Positions 51,252 to 59,261 of a DNA stretch of 64,000 nt are shown one piece after another. The notes under the pieces were generated by a model. The model made no database searches and had not been told where the DNA came from. It worked only from the letters and a program-made list of their open reading frames with translations. This DNA comes from JALQUL01 sp040382935 (lineage in GTDB: Bacteria > Pseudomonadota > Gammaproteobacteria > Burkholderiales > Burkholderiaceae_C). The number at the start of each line of letters is the position of its first letter. Within the stretch, counting starts at the first letter, position 1. The position numbers and the translations under genes were made by a program. The DNA lies in NCBI GenBank assembly GCA_040382935.1, contig JBEIEP010000001.1:122702-186701 (forward strand), read 5' to 3'.

Positions 51252-51557
51252 TTACCAGCTGGCCTTGGTGATACCAGGGATATCACCATTGAATGCCATT
51301 TCACGGATTTTTGCACGCGCCAGACCAAACTGACGGAATGTGCCACGCGGCCTACCCGTGATCGCACAACGGTTACGCTGGCGTGTTGGGTTCGCATTGC
51401 GCGGCAGCTTTTGTAACGCCAAGCGCGCTTGTGCACGCTCGTCTTCAGTCAGCTTCGCGTCTTTGCTAGCGCCTTTTAGTTCGGCGTACTTTTTGGCGAA
51501 CTTTGCAACCAACTTGTCACGCTTGAGCTCACGCTCGATTAATGCCATTTTTGCCAC
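51252..51557 (-). CDS. rpsN: 30S ribosomal protein S14
   Basis: A 101-residue head protein of the 30S subunit. This is the long form without the zinc-binding Cys-x2-Cys pairs; only one cysteine remains, in RCAITGRPRG. The N-terminus MAKMALIERELKRDKLVAKF and end RAKIREMAFNGDIPG are typical. It lies between rplE (8-base gap) and rpsH (18-base gap). Because rpmJ in this cluster is the zinc form, the set is mixed in zinc use, as is common in proteobacteria. Confidence 0.95.
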   Translation of the reverse strand: MAKMALIERELKRDKLVAKFAKKYAELKGASKDAKLTEDERAQARLALQKLPRNANPTRQRNRCAITGRPRGTFRQFGLARAKIREMAFNGDIPGITKASW

Positions 51558-51565
51558 AAGTCACC

Positions 51566-52105
51566 TCAATTCTTAAAGGGGAATTTAAAAGCGGAAAGCA
51601 GGGCTTTACACTCGTCGTCCGATTTTGCGGTCGTGGTGATACTGATGTTCAATCCACGAACGGCATCCACTTTGTCGTATTCAATTTCGGGGAAAATGAT
51701 TTGCTCTTTCACGCCGATGTTGTAGTTCCCACGACCATCAAACGAACGACCTGAAATACCACGGAAGTCGCGCACGCGGGGCAGCGAGATATTGATAAAA
51801 CGGTCCAAGAATTCCCACATCTTGACACCACGCAAGGTCACCATACAACCGATAGCCTGACCTTGACGGATCTTGAATCCAGCGATTGGCTTTTTGGCCA
51901 AGGTCACCACAGGTTTTTGCCCTGCGATTTTAGTCAAATCACCCACAGCGCTATCCATGACTTTTTTGTCGGAGACAGCCTCACTGACACCCATGTTAAG
52001 CGTGATTTTGGTAAAGCGAGGCACCTCCATAACGGACGTGTAGCCAAACTTGTCCATCAGGTCTTTAACGACCTTTTCGCGATAATGTTGCTGAAGTCGA
52101 GCCAT
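51566..52105 (-). CDS. rplE: 50S ribosomal protein L5
   Basis: A 179-residue 5S rRNA-binding protein contacting the P-site tRNA and the 30S head. Signatures are QQHYREKVVKDLMDKFGYTSVM, the KITLNMGVSEA segment and VRDFRGISGRSFDGRGNYN. The second of two ATGs, 52105, is chosen because AAGGTGG then has good spacing and the start reads MARLQQ. The upstream ATG would overlap the rplX stop. It lies between rplX and rpsN. Confidence 0.95.
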   Translation of the reverse strand: MARLQQHYREKVVKDLMDKFGYTSVMEVPRFTKITLNMGVSEAVSDKKVMDSAVGDLTKIAGQKPVVTLAKKPIAGFKIRQGQAIGCMVTLRGVKMWEFLDRFINISLPRVRDFRGISGRSFDGRGNYNIGVKEQIIFPEIEYDKVDAVRGLNISITTTAKSDDECKALLSAFKFPFKN

Positions 52106-52107
52106 GT

Positions 52108-52428
52108 TCATGCCACCTTAATTTCTTCGCCGTTGGACTTGTAAACACGAACGCGCTTACCATCGGCAGCCAGCTTGATGCCAACACGATCCATCTTTCC
52201 CGTAGCGACATTGAAAATCGCCACATTGGACTGATCAATAGGCATAGATTTTTCAATCTTGCCACCCGTCTCATTTTTCATGGGATTAGGCTTGGTGTGG
52301 CGCTTTACCACATTAACACCCTCCACCAGCACTTTAGATTCGCTGGCTCGAGCAACTACCTTGCCGCGCTTGCCTTTGTCTTTTCCCGCTATGACGATTA
52401 CTTCGTCACCCGTACGAATTTTATTCAT
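52108..52428 (-). CDS. rplX: 50S ribosomal protein L24
   Basis: A 106-residue assembly-initiator protein with a KOW motif. The start MNKIRTGDEVIVIAGKDKGKRGKV carries the KOW fold; KRHTKPNPMKNETGGK matches the loop that enters 23S rRNA. The C-terminus DGKRVRVYKSNGE is typical. It lies 10 bases after rplN and 2 bases before the chosen rplE start. GGAGCGG-type spacing precedes the ATG. Confidence 0.95.
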   Translation of the reverse strand: MNKIRTGDEVIVIAGKDKGKRGKVVARASESKVLVEGVNVVKRHTKPNPMKNETGGKIEKSMPIDQSNVAIFNVATGKMDRVGIKLAADGKRVRVYKSNGEEIKVA

Positions 52429-52438
52429 CGACCGCTCC

Positions 52439-52807
52439 TTACAATACTTCGGGAGCCAAGGAAACGATCTTCATGAACTTCTCAGTGCGCAATTCACGCG
52501 TGACAGGTCCAAAGATACGGGTACCAATTGGCTCAAGCTTGGCGTTTAGCAGAACCGCGGCATTGCCGTCGAACTTCACCAAGGAGCCGTCAGCACGGCG
52601 AATACCCTTAGCGGTACGAACTACCACTGCGCTATAGATCTCGCCCTTTTTGACGCGCCCACGGGGCGCGGCCTCTTTAATACTTACCTTGATAACATCA
52701 CCAACGCTGGCATAGCGACGCTTTGAACCACCCAGCACCTTGATGCAAAGGACGGACTTGGCGCCGGTGTTATCGGCAACATCTAACCGTGTTTCAGTTT
52801 GAATCAT
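52439..52807 (-). CDS. rplN: 50S ribosomal protein L14
   Basis: A 122-residue protein at the 30S-50S interface. MIQTETRLDVADNTGAKSVLCIKVLGGSKRRYA is diagnostic, as is the end VTRELRTEKFMKIVSLAPEVL. The ATG at 52807 gives the exact family length; a longer frame of 23 codons upstream is not conserved. It opens this minus-strand run of ribosomal genes. rpsQ and the S10 operon, usually directly upstream, are absent; a divergent pdxH gene lies there instead. Confidence 0.96.
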   Translation of the reverse strand: MIQTETRLDVADNTGAKSVLCIKVLGGSKRRYASVGDVIKVSIKEAAPRGRVKKGEIYSAVVVRTAKGIRRADGSLVKFDGNAAVLLNAKLEPIGTRIFGPVTRELRTEKFMKIVSLAPEVL

Positions 52808-53207
52808 TTCAAATATTCCCAACTTGCACCAAAGAATTCGCACACTTCGCGCTGCAGGCCAGTGACCCATCAACACAACGAACGAATACCTCGATCAGTC
52901 TTGGGCCCGTCATCAACGCTACAAACCATTTGTAACGCCTCTGCTGGGCAGATAAACAGCTCACTAGAACAAAACCTAAATACAGAGCAGCGAGGCGAAC
53001 GGCACGTATTGCACACATTCAAAACCAGAAACTGCCTGTAAACCAATCAAGGCTTTGTTGCAAGCTGAGCCGCTGATTATGACACAGTTTTGGATGCTTT
53101 GCCATATTTTTTTAGCCCGCTAACGAATAAGGCAGGTGCATGGCGAATAAGGGGGCACCCCTGCATCCCAATCACTTTGCACGCCGTAAGGCGGTTACCA
53201 TTTATAC
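52808..53207. other. Divergent regulatory interval between rplN and pdxH
   Basis: No credible gene was found in these 400 bases. The interval must carry the promoter for the long ribosomal-protein transcript and that of pdxH. One candidate minus-strand promoter is at 53076-53104. A GC-rich imperfect repeat with CAGGTGC and GCACCCCTG occurs near 53130-53165. No leftover of rpsQ was recognised. Confidence 0.5.
53076..53104 (-). promoter_or_regulatory. Candidate promoter of the spc-alpha operon
   Basis: On the minus strand TGGCAA (53099-53104) and CATAAT (53076-53081) are spaced by 17 bases. The -10 matches five of six consensus bases; the -35 is weak. Transcription would start about 265 bases before rplN, giving a long leader. 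Given the missing S10 genes, some promoter is needed here. Confidence 0.35.
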
Positions 53208-53846
53208 ATGAATTCACTATCTGATATGCGTAAAAACTACAGCAGGGGGCGACTGGACAGGGCGGACTCCGCTGTCGATCCGGTTGGTCAGTTTGCACAA
53301 TGGCTCGACGCGGCCGTCCAAAGTGGTATCCCAGAACCCAACGCTATGACACTGGCCACCTGCTCGCCCCAATCGCGGCCCAGCACCCGCATTGTTTTAC
53401 TCAAGGACTTTGGCCCCACAGGCTTAACCTGGTTCACCAATTACGAAAGCCGCAAGGGCGCTGAATTGGCCGCCAACCCCCACGCGGCACTTCAATTTCA
53501 CTGGGTGGAGTTGGAGCGAGTGGTCCGCATAGAGGGCACGGTGGACATCATTCCAGCACAAGAAAGCGATGCCTACTATTTAACCCGGCCGCTTCAAAGT
53601 CGCATTGGGGCATGGGCCTCACCCCAGTCCAGTCAGATATCCGGCCGCAGTGTACTGGTAGCCAATGCCGCCGCCTATGCTGCCAAGTACCTACTCAATC
53701 CACCACGCCCACCGCACTGGGGCGGTTACCGTCTGCAGCCCGATTACTGGGAGTTTTGGCAGGGCCGGGAGAGCCGACTTCACGACCGTATCGCCTACCG
53801 CAAGTTGGCGGATGGGAAATGGGAGAAAGTCCGACTGGCGCCTTAG
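53208..53846 (+). CDS. pdxH: Pyridoxamine 5'-phosphate oxidase
   Basis: A 212-residue FMN enzyme that makes pyridoxal 5'-phosphate (vitamin B6 cofactor) from the pyridoxine or pyridoxamine phosphate. Family marks are the N-terminal MRKNYSRGRLD, the FMN-binding RIVLLKDFGPTGLTWFTNYESRKG, PHAALQFHWVELERVVRIEG, and the C-terminal GYRLQPDYWEFWQGRESRLHDR. The length is typical. It stands alone, divergent from rplN, and is followed after about 145 bases by the ATP synthase operon, which has its own promoter. Confidence 0.95.
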   Translation: MNSLSDMRKNYSRGRLDRADSAVDPVGQFAQWLDAAVQSGIPEPNAMTLATCSPQSRPSTRIVLLKDFGPTGLTWFTNYESRKGAELAANPHAALQFHWVELERVVRIEGTVDIIPAQESDAYYLTRPLQSRIGAWASPQSSQISGRSVLVANAAAYAAKYLLNPPRPPHWGGYRLQPDYWEFWQGRESRLHDRIAYRKLADGKWEKVRLAP

Positions 53847-53902
53847 GGGAACCTCTGCAACGCCAGATTAGGGTTATTACCCGTTCGCGGTGTTTTCCAA
53901 GC

Positions 53903-53908
53903 TATAAT
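53903..53908 (+). promoter_or_regulatory. -10 box of the ATP synthase operon
   Basis: A perfect TATAAT lies 84 bases before atpI in an otherwise gene-free interval. The region 17 bases upstream offers only a poor -35, so activation or an extended -10 may matter. It is the best promoter candidate for atpIBEFHAGDC. Confidence 0.5.
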
Positions 53909-53991
53909 CCGCCTTGAACTTTTTTGCGACAACGGTTGAGTTGGGAGAGGTCACCTGACACAGGCAGTGCAGTCATTTACGTGTAAAGCTG

Positions 53992-54477
53992 ATGTCAATA
54001 AACACCCTTAACATGCCGGGCAAGCAAGATTATTCAGACCAAGAGCCGCAGTTCAAGCCCTTAACCAAGGAGGAGGCCGCGGCGCTCAGAGCAAAGCAGC
54101 ATTTCATTTCACCTTGGCGTGTCATATTTGCACAAATTGCTTTGGGCACGCTTCTTACACTGGCAGCGTGGGTGCTCTTCCCGGCTCGGGTCGGGATCGC
54201 TCTCTCGGTTGGTTACGGCGCGTTGACCGTCATCTTGCCTGCGGCCTTGTTGGCCCGTGGCCTGATGAGCCCTGTTACGAAAATCCATGTCGGCGTTGCC
54301 GTGTTTGGTTTTTTCTTTTGGGAGCTGGTCAAAATTGTTAGCTCGGTTGCCATGTTGATGGTGGCACCCAAGCTAATTGAAGATTTAAGCTGGCCTGGTC
54401 TTTTGATCGGGCTTGTTGTGACAATGAAGGTCTATTTGGGCGTTGCTTTTTTGCAGCCCAAACAGAACGTAAAGTAG
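53992..54477 (+). CDS. atpI: ATP synthase subunit I
   Basis: A 161-residue membrane protein encoded first in many ATP synthase operons. It has a polar N-terminus and about four hydrophobic segments (roughly 50-65, 70-90, 100-125, 135-152). AtpI is thought to help assemble the c-ring, and it is not part of the finished enzyme. It is weakly conserved; here the call rests on topology, position and the closing MKVYLGVAFLQPKQ. An internal ATG at codon 8 is an alternative start. Confidence 0.85.
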   Translation: MSINTLNMPGKQDYSDQEPQFKPLTKEEAAALRAKQHFISPWRVIFAQIALGTLLTLAAWVLFPARVGIALSVGYGALTVILPAALLARGLMSPVTKIHVGVAVFGFFFWELVKIVSSVAMLMVAPKLIEDLSWPGLLIGLVVTMKVYLGVAFLQPKQNVK

Positions 54478-54496
54478 ATACAAATGGAATTTTCAG

Positions 54497-55354
54497 ATGG
54501 CTGCTGAACACGGACCCACCGCTGGCGAATACATCGTCCATCATTTGACGCATTTTCAAAATCACACCGCCAAAGGCGTGGTTGATTTTTCAGTTCTTAA
54601 CCTTGACTCCATCTTTTGGTCCATCTTGACCGGTGTGCTCGGTAGCTTCTTTCTATGGAAAGCAGCAAAAAAGGCCACTTCAGGGGTACCAAGCCGATTC
54701 CAAGCTGCGGTTGAGATCTTGGTCGAGATGGTGGATACCCAAGCCAAAAGCATTATTCATAACGCCGAAAGCCGTAAATTGGTAGCCCCGTTGGCCCTGA
54801 GCGTATTTGTTTGGGTGTTCCTCATGAACGCCATGGACTTCATCCCGGTGGATTTGTTCCCTGTGATTTGGGAGAAGATCTACGCGGCCATGGGTCATGA
54901 CCCCCACCATGCCTATATGCGCGTGGTTCCCACCGCTGATTTATCCATCACTCTGGGATTGTCGGTATCGGTACTGATTTTGTGCATTTACTACAACATC
55001 AAAATCAAAGGCGCCGGTGGCTGGTTCCATGAGTTGATCACCGCGCCTTTCGGTGCCCACCCTATTCTTTGGCCCTTCAATTTTGTATTCCAAATCATTG
55101 AATTTATCGCCAAAACCGTCTCCCATGGCATGCGACTTTTTGGCAATATGTACGCCGGTGAACTGGTGTTCATGCTGATTGCGCTCATGGGTGGCACTGC
55201 TGCCTTGACGCTGTCCGGTGTGTTGTTGCCGATTGGGCAGGTCATTGCCGGAACCATCTGGGCCATCTTCCACATCATGATTGTGGCGTTGCAAGCGTTC
55301 ATTTTCATGATGTTGACCCTGGTCTACATTGGGCAGGCCCACGACAAGCATTAA
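54497..55354 (+). CDS. atpB: ATP synthase F0 subunit a
   Basis: The 285-residue stator subunit of the proton channel, with five to six membrane helices. The essential arginine is Arg213 in SHGMRLFGNMYAGE, the residue that faces the c-ring. PLALSVFVWVFLMNAMDFIPVD and AFIFMMLTLVYIGQAHD are further family marks. A ribosome-site-like AATGGAATTTTCAG precedes the ATG. The gene is the second of the atp operon, 19 bases after atpI. No defect is visible. Confidence 0.96.
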   Translation: MAAEHGPTAGEYIVHHLTHFQNHTAKGVVDFSVLNLDSIFWSILTGVLGSFFLWKAAKKATSGVPSRFQAAVEILVEMVDTQAKSIIHNAESRKLVAPLALSVFVWVFLMNAMDFIPVDLFPVIWEKIYAAMGHDPHHAYMRVVPTADLSITLGLSVSVLILCIYYNIKIKGAGGWFHELITAPFGAHPILWPFNFVFQIIEFIAKTVSHGMRLFGNMYAGELVFMLIALMGGTAALTLSGVLLPIGQVIAGTIWAIFHIMIVALQAFIFMMLTLVYIGQAHDKH

Positions 55355-55411
55355 TTGATTTTCGACTTTCTTTTGTTTTCTTTTCTTTTTTTATTTAATC
55401 AGGAGCTATAA

Positions 55412-55660
55412 ATGGAACACGTACTAGGTTTTGTCGCACTCGCCGCTGGCTTGATCATTGGATTGGGCGCTGTTGGCGCTTGTATTGGTATCGGCATCAT
55501 GGGTAGCAAATACCTTGAAGCGGCCGCTCGCCAACCCGAACTCATGAACGAATTGCAAACCAAAATGTTCTTGCTGGCCGGTCTGATCGACGCTGCCTTC
55601 TTGATCGGTGTCGGTATTGCGATGATGTTTGCATTCGCCAACCCCTTCGTCCTCAAGTAA
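55412..55660 (+). CDS. atpE: ATP synthase F0 subunit c
   Basis: The 82-residue proteolipid that forms the rotor ring. Two helices flank the polar loop RQPE (40-43). The ion-binding carboxylate is Asp60 in LLAGLIDAAFLIG. An aspartate with no extra sodium-binding residues nearby points to proton coupling. GAVGACIGIGIMGSKYLEAAARQP is the conserved first-helix region. AGGAG precedes the ATG, in line with the high expression needed for a multi-copy subunit. Confidence 0.97.
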   Translation: MEHVLGFVALAAGLIIGLGAVGACIGIGIMGSKYLEAAARQPELMNELQTKMFLLAGLIDAAFLIGVGIAMMFAFANPFVLK

Positions 55661-55701
55661 TTCGCTCCATTCAAAAACCTGAACTCTGAAAGGTTGTTGC
55701 C

Positions 55702-56172
55702 GTGAGCATTACCGCAACCCTGATTGTCCAGATCATTGTTTTTATGCTATTGGTACTCTTCACGAAGCAGTTCGTGTGGCCGCCTATCGCTAAAGCACTG
55801 GACGAACGCATTTCGAAAACCGCAGCCGGTCTGGCCGCTGCTGATCAAGCCAAGGCAGAACTTGCCACGGCCAATCGGCGCATTGAAGAAGAGCTGGCCA
55901 AATCTCGTGTCGAAACGCAGGCCCGTCTGGCCGACGCCGAGCGCAGAGCCGTTGCCATTGTCGAAGAAGCCAAGGCCAAAGCGACAGAAGAAGGTAACAA
56001 GGTATTGGCCGCTGCCAAAGCAGAAGCCGACCAGCAAACCGTTAGAGCACGTGAGGCTCTGCGTGAGCAAGTCGCTGCACTGGCCGTTAAAGGCGCTGAG
56101 CAAATTCTCCGTAAAGAGGTGAACCCCAGCGTGCATGCCGACCTGCTTGGCAGGCTCAAGGCTGAGCTGTGA
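55702..56172 (+). CDS. atpF: ATP synthase F0 subunit b
   Basis: The 156-residue peripheral-stalk subunit, working as a dimer. One N-terminal membrane helix (about 5-25, ending FTKQFVWPPIAKALDER) is followed by a long charged coiled coil rich in Ala, Glu, Lys and Arg. The start codon is GTG, preceded by GAAAGG. It couples F0 subunit a to F1 via the delta subunit encoded next. The length matches the E. coli protein. Confidence 0.96.
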   Translation: MSITATLIVQIIVFMLLVLFTKQFVWPPIAKALDERISKTAAGLAAADQAKAELATANRRIEEELAKSRVETQARLADAERRAVAIVEEAKAKATEEGNKVLAAAKAEADQQTVRAREALREQVAALAVKGAEQILRKEVNPSVHADLLGRLKAEL

Positions 56173-56184
56173 TAAGGGTGAACC

Positions 56185-56715
56185 ATGGCTGAACTTGCTA
56201 CCATTGCCAGGCCCTACGCAGAAGCACTGTTCAAGGCGACTCAGGCCGACCTGACCGGTACCTCTGAATGGTTAAACGCGGTCGCTGCGGTTGCCAATGA
56301 CGCCCAGTTGCAAGCCTTTGTAGGCAACCCCAACACCCAGCCCGAACAAGTCTATGACCTGTTAGTGGGCGTGGCCAAGGTGGTTTTGTCTGACAAAGGT
56401 GGCAACTTTGTACGCACTGTGATCGACAATGGCCGGGTCAACGTCCTGCCAGAAATCGCCCAGCAGTTTCAAGCGCTCAAAAACAAAGCTAGCGGCACGG
56501 ATGATGTCATGATTTACAGCGCCTTTGCGCTGGATGATTCGGCCGTGGCAGACGTTAAATCTCTGCTAGAGAAGCGTTTTGGACGGCCCTTGAATGCCAC
56601 TGTCACGGTGGACCCTGAATTGATCGGCGGCATTCGCGCCGTCGTCGGAGACGAGGTGTTAGACACTTCGGTCAAAGCCCGCTTGGAACAAATGAAAGTC
56701 GCACTCAGCGCCTAG
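56185..56715 (+). CDS. atpH: ATP synthase F1 subunit delta
   Basis: The 176-residue cap of F1 that joins the peripheral stalk to the alpha subunits. The N-terminal helical domain starts MAELATIARPYAEALFKATQ, typical of AtpH. The C-terminal DPELIGGIRAVVGDEVLDTSVKARLEQM is the family's best-conserved block. It lies 12 bases after atpF and 37 bases before atpA. No oddity was seen. Confidence 0.96.
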   Translation: MAELATIARPYAEALFKATQADLTGTSEWLNAVAAVANDAQLQAFVGNPNTQPEQVYDLLVGVAKVVLSDKGGNFVRTVIDNGRVNVLPEIAQQFQALKNKASGTDDVMIYSAFALDDSAVADVKSLLEKRFGRPLNATVTVDPELIGGIRAVVGDEVLDTSVKARLEQMKVALSA

Positions 56716-56752
56716 TGCGTTGACTGCAAAAACCTAAAGGAAGGAACGAGGC

Positions 56753-58306
56753 ATGCAACTCAATCCCGCTGAAATTTCCGAACTGCTGAAAGGCCGTATC
56801 GAAGGAATGTCCGCCCACGCTGACATTCGCAACCAAGGCACCGTGGTGTCTGTCACCGACGGCATCTGCCGTGTACATGGTTTGTCTAACGTGATGCAGG
56901 GTGAGATGCTTGAGTTTGCACCCACTGCAGACGGCACCGCCACCTTTGGCTTGGCCTTGAACTTGGAACGTGACTCTGTAGGCGCCGTTATTTTGGGCGA
57001 ATACGAGCACATCTCTGAAGGCCAAACCGTTAAATGTACCGGTCGTATTCTTGAGGTGCCTGTAGGCCCCGAATTGATCGGACGCGTGGTCAATGCCCTG
57101 GGTCAACCCATTGACGGCAAAGGCCCAGTCAACGCCAAAATGACCGACGTGATTGAAAAAGTCGCGCCAGGCGTGATTGCCCGTAAATCGGTGGATCAGC
57201 CTATGCAAACAGGCCTTAAATCCATTGACTCTATGGTGCCTATCGGACGCGGCCAACGTGAGTTGATCATTGGTGACCGCCAAACCGGTAAAACGGCCGT
57301 TGCGATCGACGCCATCATCAACCAAAAAGGTCAGAACATGACCTGCGTGTACGTGGCGATTGGCCAAAAGGCTTCGTCCATCAAAAACGTGGTGCGCGCG
57401 CTAGAACAAGCAGGCGCTATGGCCTACACCATCGTGGTGGCAGCCTCTGCCTCTGAATCAGCGGCCATGCAGTATGTGGCGGCCTATTCGGGCTGTACCA
57501 TGGGCGAATATTTCCGCGACCGCGGTGAAGACGCCTTGATCGTTTATGACGATTTGTCCAAACAAGCGGTGGCTTACCGCCAAGTGTCCTTGTTGCTGCG
57601 CCGCCCACCGGGCCGCGAAGCCTACCCTGGCGACGTGTTCTACCTCCACAGCCGTCTGCTAGAGCGTGCGGCCCGTGTGAACGCCGAGTATGTTGAGGCG
57701 TTCACCAAAGGTGAAGTCAAGGGTAAAACCGGTTCGCTCACCGCACTGCCTATCATCGAAACCCAAGCGGGTGACGTGTCGGCCTTCGTGCCAACCAACG
57801 TGATTTCGATTACCGACGGTCAGATCTTCTTAGAAACCAACTTGTTTAACGCCGGTATCCGTCCTGCGATTAACGCCGGTATTTCGGTGTCTCGCGTGGG
57901 TTCTGCCGCACAAACCAAAATCATCAAAGGTCAGTCCGGTGGTATTCGTACCGACTTGGCGCAGTACCGTGAGTTGGCCGCGTTTGCGCAGTTTGCCTCT
58001 GACCTGGACGAATCCACCCGTAAACAGTTGGACCGTGGTGCGCGCGTGACTGAATTGCTCAAGCAAGCCCAGTACAGCCCCTTGCCCATCAGCTTGATGG
58101 CAGCCTCGTTGTTTGCCGTCAACAAAGGGTTTATGGACAGCGTAGAGATCAAGAAAGTGCTCTCTTTTGAGCACGGTCTGCACGCCTACCTGAAAGACAA
58201 GCACGCGGCATTGTTGGCCAAGCTGGAATCCAGCAAGGCCATGGACAAGGATGCCGAGGCTGAACTGACAGCAGCGACCCAGGCATTCAAAGCCACCTTT
58301 GCTTGA
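56753..58306 (+). CDS. atpA: ATP synthase F1 subunit alpha
   Basis: The 517-residue non-catalytic nucleotide-binding subunit of F1. The P-loop is GDRQTGKT (174-181). QKASSIKNVVRALEQAGAM and the arginine-finger region SRVGSAAQTKIIK are present; that arginine completes the catalytic sites on beta. AAGGAAGG precedes the ATG. Full length and colinear with family members. It assembles as an alternating hexamer with the atpD product. Confidence 0.97.
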   Translation: MQLNPAEISELLKGRIEGMSAHADIRNQGTVVSVTDGICRVHGLSNVMQGEMLEFAPTADGTATFGLALNLERDSVGAVILGEYEHISEGQTVKCTGRILEVPVGPELIGRVVNALGQPIDGKGPVNAKMTDVIEKVAPGVIARKSVDQPMQTGLKSIDSMVPIGRGQRELIIGDRQTGKTAVAIDAIINQKGQNMTCVYVAIGQKASSIKNVVRALEQAGAMAYTIVVAASASESAAMQYVAAYSGCTMGEYFRDRGEDALIVYDDLSKQAVAYRQVSLLLRRPPGREAYPGDVFYLHSRLLERAARVNAEYVEAFTKGEVKGKTGSLTALPIIETQAGDVSAFVPTNVISITDGQIFLETNLFNAGIRPAINAGISVSRVGSAAQTKIIKGQSGGIRTDLAQYRELAAFAQFASDLDESTRKQLDRGARVTELLKQAQYSPLPISLMAASLFAVNKGFMDSVEIKKVLSFEHGLHAYLKDKHAALLAKLESSKAMDKDAEAELTAATQAFKATFA

Positions 58307-58334
58307 TTTGACCCTGACCAACTAGGAGCCATAG

Positions 58335-59219
58335 ATGGCATCAGGCAAGGAACTACGCACGAAGATCAAATCGGTGGAAAACACCAAGAAGATCACCAAG
58401 GCGATGGAGATGATTTCGGTCTCTAAGATGCGCAAGGCACAAGAACGTATGCGTGCCGCGCGTCCCTACGCCGAAAAAATTCGCAATATCGCCAGCCACC
58501 TTGGACAAGCCAACCCCGAGTATGTGCACGCCTTTATGAAACCCAGCGACGGCAAGGCCGTGGGTTTTATTGTGGTCACCACAGACAAGGGTTTGTGCGG
58601 CGGTCTGAACACCAATTTGCTACGGTCGGTCACCAATAAGTTGCGTGAAGCCCAAGCTGCCGGTCAACAGGCCCATGCTGTGGCAATTGGTAGCAAGGGC
58701 TTGGGGTTTTTAAACCGGGTTGGCGTTAAGGTGGTGTCCCATGTGACCCACTTGGGCGACAAACCGCATCTTGAAAAACTGATAGGACCTGTCAAGACCC
58801 TGCTCGATGCTTACGCCAAAGGTGAGCTCAGTGCGGTCTATCTTTGCTACAACGATTTTGTCAGCACCATGAAGCAGGACCCCACGGTCTCCCAGTTGCT
58901 ACCTTTGTCTGCCGCCAAAATGGCCGAAGAAACCAAGGCCAGCATGGGCAAAGCCTCGTGGGATTATCTGTACGAGCCTGACGCTCAGTCGGTCATTGAC
59001 GATTTGTTGGTACGTTATGTTGAAGCACTGGTCTACCAGGCCGTGGCTGAAAACATGGCCTCCGAACACGCTGCGCGTATGGTGGCCATGAAAGCGGCGA
59101 CCGACAACGCAGGTAATGTGATCAATGAACTCAAGCTGGTTTACAACAAAACCCGCCAGGCAGCGATCACCAAAGAACTGTCTGAAATCGTTTCAGGCGC
59201 AGCGGCGATCAGCGGTTAA
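58335..59219 (+). CDS. atpG: ATP synthase F1 subunit gamma
   Basis: The 294-residue central shaft that rotates inside the alpha-beta hexamer. The N-terminal helix starts MASGKELRTKIKSVENTKKITKAMEMIS and the C-terminal helix contains AARMVAMKAATDNAGNVI; the two form the coiled-coil shaft. The middle VTTDKGLCGGLNTNLLR is the Rossmann-like part. AGGAGCC precedes the ATG. It lies 28 bases after atpA. Confidence 0.97.
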   Translation: MASGKELRTKIKSVENTKKITKAMEMISVSKMRKAQERMRAARPYAEKIRNIASHLGQANPEYVHAFMKPSDGKAVGFIVVTTDKGLCGGLNTNLLRSVTNKLREAQAAGQQAHAVAIGSKGLGFLNRVGVKVVSHVTHLGDKPHLEKLIGPVKTLLDAYAKGELSAVYLCYNDFVSTMKQDPTVSQLLPLSAAKMAEETKASMGKASWDYLYEPDAQSVIDDLLVRYVEALVYQAVAENMASEHAARMVAMKAATDNAGNVINELKLVYNKTRQAAITKELSEIVSGAAAISG

Positions 59220-59261
59220 TTCTGACCGCACACCAAGATTCAAATTTAAGGGAGCGAAAAA

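Noticed and set aside
52808..52876. 23-codon upstream extension of rplN
   Set aside because: L14 has a highly conserved start MIQ and 122-residue length, met by the ATG at 52807.
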